From positions 1 through 36,922 of the forward strand of contig REAB01000110.1 in NCBI GenBank assembly GCA_004293645.1: 36,922 bases of DNA, given 5' to 3'. The translations under genes and the position numbers were made by a program. The first letter of the stretch is position 1. The number at the start of each line of letters is the position of its first letter. This DNA is from Cytophagia bacterium (GTDB lineage Bacteria > Bacteroidota > Bacteroidia > Cytophagales > Spirosomataceae). The notes beneath the pieces were generated by a model. That model ran no database searches and had not been told where the DNA came from. It worked only from the letters and a program-made list of their open reading frames with translations. Below are positions 33,201 through 36,922 of this stretch, piece after piece.

Positions 33201-36200
33201 TTCACTTTGTTGCCTGGCTTGATGGGCGTGGCTTGGGTGCTGGCTATTTTTTTGGTCAAAGCCAAGTCAAATACTTGCTTTACGTTAATCAGGGCAGGGT
33301 CTTCGTCGTCTTCGTCGGTGGCGGCATCGGTGCCGTTGGGTTGTCCCGTGCCATTTCCGCCCGTTGCGTCGTCAGATGCAGTGCCTTCTTTACCGCCCGC
33401 ATCGTTGGTTTTGTCGGTATCGGCTTTGCTGTCCACGTCGTTGCCCACGTTGCCCGCGCCATCTTTTGCTCCGCTTATTTCAGCCCGATTGATGAGGCTG
33501 CTATTTTGAAAAGTTTCGTCTATTTTGAGCGTAATATCAACCGTGGTGCTGGCTCCTGCGAGCAAACTGGCGACGGTGGTAGTCGGGATTCCGTTTACCA
33601 ATGCCCAACCTGCATTGTCGGTTGCGCTGAAAGTCATGCCCGTAGGCACGTAGTCGCTTACCTGAATAGCCGTGGCATTGATTGACCCTTGATTGAGAAC
33701 CGCAATGGTAAACTTCACTTTGTCGCCAGGACTGACGGGGGTAGCTTGACCTGCGGCCAACTTTTTGGTTAAGGCCAAATCAAATTTTTGCTCAATTCTA
33801 ATCACTTCTATGTCGTGGTCGTCTTCGTCGCCATTGGTGCCGTCCACGTCATTGTCCACTGGGTTTTGCTCGCCCGTGGTGTTGCCATTGGTGTCGTCGG
33901 GGGTAGAATCAATATCGGTGGCGGGGTTTCCATCACCATCTTTGGCCGACAAAATTTCGGCGGTGTTTTTGATGCTCGTACCTTGGAAATCATCGGCTAT
34001 TTTGAAGGTAATATTGACCGATGTACGCGCCCCCGCCGCCAACGTAGCAATGGGTACTTTGAGGGTGGCTTTGCCGCTGGTGCTTTCCCAAGCGGCATCT
34101 TGCAAAATCAACCCCGCTGGAATGTAGTCGGTTACTTGAATGGCCGTGGCATTGAGTGCGCCCTGGTTAATGACCGTTACTTTGAACGTTACCAAGTCGC
34201 CATTTTTTAAAGGTGCAGACGATGGAACGAGCTCTTTTTTCAAGGCCAAATCAAAATTACAAATGGGTTTGGCTACCATTGCGGTATCGGTGGCGGTACA
34301 GCCGTTGTCGGTGTTGGTAATGGTAACGGTAAACGTTCCTGCTGCATTGACGGTGGCAGTGGCGGTGGTGGCTCCTGCCGTAATGCCCGCACCTGCCCAA
34401 GCGTACGTTACGCCTGTGGTAGCGGTACTGGCTGTGATTTGCAGGGTTTTGGTGTTACAAACAATCACGCCCCCCGTTGCGGTTACGTTGGCTGGTTTCA
34501 CAATGTCTTGCGTTACAACAGCACTGCCGTTGATGGTACAGCCGTTGTCGGGGTCGGTTACGATTAAGTTATAAGTGCCTGGCAAATTGACGGTTGGCGT
34601 AGCCGTTGTGCCGTCGGCAGCAATGCCTGGCCCAGTCCAAGCGTAGGTGGCATTAGTGGGCGTAGCCGTTGCCGACAGTTTCAGCGAAGTCTTAGTGCAA
34701 GTCAAACGGCCGCCCGTGGCAGTTACGGTGGGTTGGGCAATGTCTTGCTCTACCACGGCCGTGGCTTTCGACGTACAGGTACTTCCCGTTCTGGTTACGG
34801 TTAATGTATAAGTGCCTGGGGTGCTGACAGTGGGGTTTTGGAGGGCAGAAGTATAGCCGTTTGGTCCTGCCCAACTGTAAGTAATGCCCGTGGCGGTAGA
34901 GTTGCCTTTCAGTTGTACGGAGGTGGTAGTACAAGTCAGTTTTCCGCCCGTGGCAGTTGCGCCTGGGAGTTCGGTGTCTTTGGTTACGGTGGCGGTGGTG
35001 GTTACTGTACAGCCATTATCAGTATCGGTTACAACCACGGTGTAGGTTCCTGCTTCACCCACCGATGGGCTGGCTTGGGTAGAAGTAAAGCTGTTTGGCC
35101 CCGTCCAAGCGTACTCGTACGTGCCATTGGCAGGTTGTACGCTGGTTTGGAGTGCAATACTGCTCACGGCGCACGTAATTTGTCCACCCGTAGCCGTAGC
35201 CGTTGGTTTTAAAATGCTTTGCGTAACTGTGGCCGTAGTGGTTTCGGTGCAGCCATTGATTGGATTGGTAACTATAACCGTATAAACGCCTGGCTGATTG
35301 ATGGTTGGCGTAGCCGTGTTAGAGCCTGCCGTAATACTCGGCCCTGTCCAAGCGTAGGTTACGGTGGCGGGGTTGCCCGTAGCCGACAAGTTGAGCGACG
35401 TAACGGCGCAAGTTAGGCGGCCACCCGCAGCGGTTACGGTTGGTTTGGCAATATTTTGCGTAACTGTAGCGATGGTGGTTTCGGTACAACCATTGATTGG
35501 ATTCGTTACAACCACCGTGTAAGTACCTGGCTGATTGACCGTTGGCGTGGCGGTATTTGCGTCTGCCGTAATGCCCGTACCCGTCCAAGCGTAAGTTACG
35601 GTGGCAGGATTGCCCGTGGCCGATAGTTTTAACGAAGTAGTTGTACAAGTCAGGTTACCACCCGTAGCGGTTACGGTTGGTTTGGCAATATTTTGGGTAA
35701 CCGTAGCGGTGGTGGTTTGGGTACAACCGTTGGCAGGATTGGTAACAACGACCGTGTAAGTACCTGGCTGATTGACAGTTGGCGTGGCGGTGTTTGCATC
35801 TGCCGTAATGCCCATACCCGTCCAAGCGTAGGTTACGGTGGCAGGATTACCCGTGGCCGATAGTTTTAACGAGGTCGTTGTACAAGTTAAGTTACCACCC
35901 GTAGCGGTTACGGTTGGTTTAACAATGTCCTGCGTAACCGTAGCGGTGGTAGTTTGGGTACAACCATTATCGGTGTTGGTAACTGTTACGGTATAATCGC
36001 CTGGTTGATTGACCGTTGGCGAAGCCGTATTTGCTCCTGCCGTAATGCCCGGGCCAGTCCAAGCGTACGTTACGCCTGCCGTGGTGCTTGCCGCCGAAAT
36101 ATTAATCGAAGTAACCGTACAAGTCAAGCGGCCACCCGTAGCCGAGGCGTTGGGTTTTACAATGTCTTGCGTTACGGTAGCAGTCGCGGTTTCGGTACAG

Positions 36201-36922
36201 CCGTTGGCTGGGTTGGTAACAGTTACCACATAACTGCCTGGTTGATTGACCGTTGGGGTAGCCGTATTTGCCCCTGCCGTAATGCCTGGGCCAGTCCAAG
36301 CGTACGTTACGCCTGCCGTGGTGCTTGCCGCCGAAATATTAATCGAAGTAACGGTACAAGTCAAGCGGCCGCCCGTGGCCGAGGCGTTGGGTTTTACAAT
36401 ATTTTGCGTTACAACAGCAGTGGCGGTTTCGGTGCAACCGTTGGCGGGGTTGGTTATTGTTACGTTATAATTACCAGGTTGATTGACCGTTGGCGTAGCC
36501 GTATTTGCTCCTGCCGTAATGCCCGCCCCCGTCCAAACATAAGTAGAAGTAGAAGGGTTGGCCGTTACCGACAAATTGAGCGACGTGGTAGTACAAGTTA
36601 GGTTACCACCCGTAGTGGTAGCGGTTGGTTTGGCAATGTCTTGGATTACAGTTACTCTAATAGTTTCGGTGCAACCGTTGGCGGGATTGGTAACTGTTAC
36701 GGTATAATCGCCTGGTTGATTGACCGTTGGCGTAGCCGTATTTGCACCACTCGTAATACCCGGGCCAGTCCAAGCATACGTTACGCCTGCCGTGGTGCTT
36801 CCTGCCGAAATGTTAATCGAAGTAACGGTGCAAGTCAAGCGGCCACCCGTGGCCGAGGCGTTGGGTTTTACAATGTCTTGCGTTACGGTGGCCGTGGCGG
36901 TTTCGGTGCAACCGTTGGCGGG
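27245..36922 (-). CDS. giant DUF11/Ig-like repeat surface protein (5' end outside window)
   Basis: At least 3,225 residues are encoded. The frame is open to the window edge, and the first apparent start (36838) is only a TTG Leu codon inside a repeat. In protein order: 11 full Ig-like repeats of about 79 residues (ATGGxLTCT..YAWTGPGI..PTVNQPG.YTV.VTNPANGCTET), each with two Cys that probably form a disulfide. Then come eight DUF11 domains (FDLALxKKL...VKFTITVxNQGTLNATxIxVxDYVPxGM) with Asp/Gly/Asn-rich linkers, three Cys-rich 70-residue modules, three more DUF11 domains, one Ig-like module, a twelfth DUF11 domain, and a tail ending CCSPNICIPFTATKKRK. Such proteins are secreted adhesins or stalks. 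No standard T9SS type A or B domain is visible at the C-terminus. Confidence 0.9.
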   Translation of the reverse strand, partial: PANGCTETATATVTQDIVKPNASATGGRLTCTVTSINISAGSTTAGVTYAWTGPGITSGANTATPTVNQPGDYTVTVTNPANGCTETIRVTVIQDIAKPTATTTGGNLTCTTTSLNLSVTANPSTSTYVWTGAGITAGANTATPTVNQPGNYNVTITNPANGCTETATAVVTQNIVKPNASATGGRLTCTVTSINISAASTTAGVTYAWTGPGITAGANTATPTVNQPGSYVVTVTNPANGCTETATATVTQDIVKPNASATGGRLTCTVTSINISAASTTAGVTYAWTGPGITAGANTASPTVNQPGDYTVTVTNTDNGCTQTTTATVTQDIVKPTVTATGGNLTCTTTSLKLSATGNPATVTYAWTGMGITADANTATPTVNQPGTYTVVVTNPANGCTQTTTATVTQNIAKPTVTATGGNLTCTTTSLKLSATGNPATVTYAWTGTGITADANTATPTVNQPGTYTVVVTNPINGCTETTIATVTQNIAKPTVTAAGGRLTCAVTSLNLSATGNPATVTYAWTGPSITAGSNTATPTINQPGVYTVIVTNPINGCTETTTATVTQSILKPTATATGGQITCAVSSIALQTSVQPANGTYEYAWTGPNSFTSTQASPSVGEAGTYTVVVTDTDNGCTVTTTATVTKDTELPGATATGGKLTCTTTSVQLKGNSTATGITYSWAGPNGYTSALQNPTVSTPGTYTLTVTRTGSTCTSKATAVVEQDIAQPTVTATGGRLTCTKTSLKLSATATPTNATYAWTGPGIAADGTTATPTVNLPGTYNLIVTDPDNGCTINGSAVVTQDIVKPANVTATGGVIVCNTKTLQITASTATTGVTYAWAGAGITAGATTATATVNAAGTFTVTITNTDNGCTATDTAMVAKPICNFDLALKKELVPSSAPLKNGDLVTFKVTVINQGALNATAIQVTDYIPAGLILQDAAWESTSGKATLKVPIATLAAGARTSVNITFKIADDFQGTSIKNTAEILSAKDGDGNPATDIDSTPDDTNGNTTGEQNPVDNDVDGTNGDEDDHDIEVIRIEQKFDLALTKKLAAGQATPVSPGDKVKFTIAVLNQGSINATAIQVSDYVPTGMTFSATDNAGWALVNGIPTTTVASLLAGASTTVDITLKIDETFQNSSLINRAEISGAKDGAGNVGNDVDSKADTDKTNDAGGKEGTASDDATGGNGTGQPNGTDAATDEDDEDPALINVKQVFDLALTKKIASTQATPIKPGNKVKFTIVVTNQGTLAATDVAVTDYVPAGMTFMAADNATWTNTGSNPTTTISGPIAPYGGTETVEIVLMVNNNFQGANLINRAEISAAKDGNGNSPADVDSKPDTNPTNDAGGKEGSAADDALNGNGTGTPGGTDAATDEDDEDPALVTIQQTFDLALKKELAAGQSRTVKQGDEVAFVITVANQGTLDATDIQLTDYVPTGFALATTETQWDVTAGKATLKVPIATLAAGATTTRTIKLKIDAAFQDSTLTNKAEISSAKDAAGGTPTDVDSTPDNTDGNQAGETNPKDNVTDENGKGGGDEDDHDFETVTFKQTFDLALKKTLANGQAAGVLPGIKVKFTLTVINQGSLVAKNVQLTDYVPAGLTFDAGDNMGWALVNGKPTTTVAGPISPNGGTATADITLTVSKTFQGTSLINKAEISAAQDGTGKTATDVDSTPDATDGNQTGEVNPKDDETDEDGKKGGDEDDHDLAEIKINQVFDLALRKKIVPSTTASPLKPGGLLTYKITVFNQGTLNASAIQITDNVPTGLTLQDAAWEEASNKATLKVPIVALAAGDSVSVNIVFKIELGFQGTSIRNVAEISEAKDGAGNPATDVDSTPDGTDGNTPGETNPKNDVINEDGKNGGDEDDQDIEIVTLQQTFDLALTKKLADGQATTVKVGDKVKFTITVVNQGTLNATAIKVSDYVPTGMTFSEADNQPWSLVSGVPTATIPNLATSATTTVDIVLTVKPDFQGLNLVNRAEISEAKDGAGNTANDIDSRPDTNPANDAGGKEGSNSDDALNGNGTGTPGDTDDAKDEDDADPALVNVGQAFDLALTKKLSAGQANPVKPGDKVKFAITVFNQGTLNATAIKVSDYVPAGMTFVPADNANWTVVGGVPTATIASLDAGKSTITEIVLTVNASSPGGMLVNRAEISEAKDGAGNTANDIDSKPDTNISNDAGGKEDSTSDDVTSGNGTGQPNDTNASTDEDDSDPASIEVKKPCVKPTLTAGNVVCEGNNTYSLTFYSSTSGVTASAGTVNGNTVTGILVGTNVTLSVGEDSTCASSLTVVSPLSCNPPTKCVNPSLTVGQPLCNATTYSVSFTAIGGTVTTSAGTISGNSITGITIGTNVIITATNGECVVKINVTSPANCQNPCENPAVSISGPICSKDGKTYAINYVASAGTTVAADAGTLANGTITGIAIDKAVTLFIRKTGCADKSVTVAPPVACFQPVFDLAIRKDLIGTGPFKPGDNVSFEVVVFNQGNVPAFNVEVTDYIPAGMSLVAGNGWATSGGNAVQTLAGPIAPNSSAVVAITLKIDANFTGTNLTNVVEITKADDDTDPNNTPPTDVDSTPGDKVPGQDDIDQEPIPLDPGTPPTTPIFDLALTKKKISSGPFTVGSLVSYEISVLNQGNVPAFAVEITDKTPTGMSLVAGNGWTANGSNATQTFAGPIPVGGSVVSIITLKINDDFTGTKLENVAEITKADNDTNPNNTPPTDRDSTPGNSGTTPNEDDTDREVIEITPKPAPGTFDLAIVKKHIGTSPYALGDTVTFSLTVLNQGTLPAFNVEVTDYIPTGLSLVDNTWAAVGTNATKTMAGPIAAGSSAVLTIRLKINTNFTGTRLTNEAEISKADDDTNPNNVPPTDKDGVIDGNQGNNGTAKDDVTNEDNKANSNNDLDNADIDRIDVKPKKNPNCEPTKPIAIAPTTVICNGDPTPVLAVTVANGRAFWYTTLTGGTPIASDTTKYRPAVAVSDTFYVEARAKDLTCNTVTERIAVILKVQTCIDTIDLKLKKMVDVKTAKLGDVITYTIKVWNESNKNATGVVVTDQLPATLQYVSAGSSASRGTYNPADGKWTIGNIAAAGVPANGDTVTLTVKAKIVGEGVTFNTAEITGADQKDKDSTPGNGADGEDDLDRACFTVPIKLCTNLGQKVVATVPSQYAGVVWKDAQGQQIGTGNSIELSKAGTYTFTSTSGTCPANGCCPVIVEAVDCCSPNICIPFTATKKRK
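27515..29575 (-). repeat. C-terminal group of DUF11 modules
   Basis: Coding repeats within the giant gene. Three DUF11 units (FDLAI/FDLAL starts near 29565, 29115 and 28670) use the short ITKADxDTNPNNTPPTD linker, unlike the long linkers upstream. An Ig-like module follows (about 28190-27920), then a last divergent DUF11 (IDLKLKKMV, near 27910) with the sequence VTDQLPATLQYVSAG. Confidence 0.75.
30272..34254 (-). repeat. eight tandem DUF11 modules with acidic linkers
   Basis: Unit starts (FDLALxK on the minus strand) lie near 34254, 33780, 33265, 32750, 32260, 31765, 31280 and 30765, a period of about 475-515 bp. Each unit is a beta-sandwich domain plus an Asp/Asn/Gly linker that could bind calcium. 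Two linker classes occur, one ending DHD/DQD and one ending DxDPA. Confidence 0.85.
34255..36922 (-). repeat. tandem ~237-bp Ig-like repeats
   Basis: Eleven full units and part of a twelfth, of about 79 codons each, with period about 234-240 bp. The upstream units (above about 36000) are nearly identical at the DNA level over 60-100 bp stretches, while those near 34300-35200 are diverged. This points to recent duplication or gene conversion at the distal end. The array continues past the window. Confidence 0.9.

Noticed and set aside
28035..34574. Many plus-strand open frames of 100-340 residues opposite the giant gene.
   Set aside because: They mirror the repeat period of the minus-strand coding sequence, are repetitive, and have no family match; the minus frame has clear DUF11 and Ig-like domains.
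36838..36838. A start of the giant gene at this position.
   Set aside because: The codon is TTG encoding Leu in the conserved LTCT motif of a repeat, and the frame stays open to the window edge with another repeat.

Overview
The window comes from a Bacteroidota chromosome, most likely the order Cytophagales (Spirosomaceae-like, e.g. Runella or Spirosoma relatives). The signs are a SusC/SusD pair, large FG-GAP/VCBS lipoproteins with an ASPIC/UnbV domain, a type B C-terminal domain of the type IX secretion system (T9SS), OmpA proteins with PD40 or thrombospondin-3 repeats, a giant DUF11 surface protein, and a textbook Bacteroidota promoter (TTTG, 20 nt, TACTTTTG) in front of a tRNA gene. Assignment to a genus is inference.

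Layout. 0.1-2.1 kb (minus): an operon of a stomatin/paraslipin-like SPFH protein, a short NfeD membrane partner and a secreted CpcT/CpeT-family protein. 2.4-3.7 kb: a GntP-type permease. 3.8-6.4 kb: two tandem DUF6089-type outer-membrane barrels, the first fused to seven TSP3 calcium-binding repeats and an OmpA peptidoglycan-binding domain, followed by a strong terminator. 6.5-7.3 kb: a UbiA-like prenyltransferase. 7.4-7.7 kb: tRNA-Gly(GCC) and tRNA-Leu(UAA), each followed by an intrinsic terminator, then a gene remnant. 8.0-10.0 kb: an OmpA protein with a discoidin-like domain and PD40 propeller. 10.1-11.7 kb: a protein resembling VSR-like/phage homing endonucleases, and a Uma2-family nuclease. 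12.1-12.7 kb: an unrecognised membrane-anchored coiled-coil protein.

12.8-26.7 kb (minus) is a surface nutrient-uptake cluster, in transcription order susC, susD, a VCBS/UnbV lipoprotein, a LamG protein with a T9SS type B sorting domain, and a second VCBS/UnbV lipoprotein. It contains no recognisable glycosidase, protease or sulfatase. 27.2-36.9 kb (minus) is one open reading frame that runs off the window. It has at least 11 Ig-like repeats of about 79 residues, then 12 DUF11 domains with acidic linkers, and ends in a short Cys/Pro/Lys-rich tail instead of a recognisable T9SS domain.

The most distinctive feature is the number of different small palindromic elements. (i) A 148/169-bp element with imperfect terminal inverted repeats occurs twice, upstream of the 12.1-kb gene and upstream of susC, in the same orientation relative to the downstream gene. 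(ii) Five tandem units, each pairing two hairpins, fill the gap at 16.5-16.9 kb. (iii) A 91-bp palindromic element lies inside the nuclease gene, whose frame stays open. (iv) An 87-bp imperfect palindrome lies inside the 5' end of a VCBS lipoprotein gene and displaces its apparent start from its signal peptide. These are the best candidates for undescribed biology here; no clearly new multi-gene defence or catalytic system was recognised.
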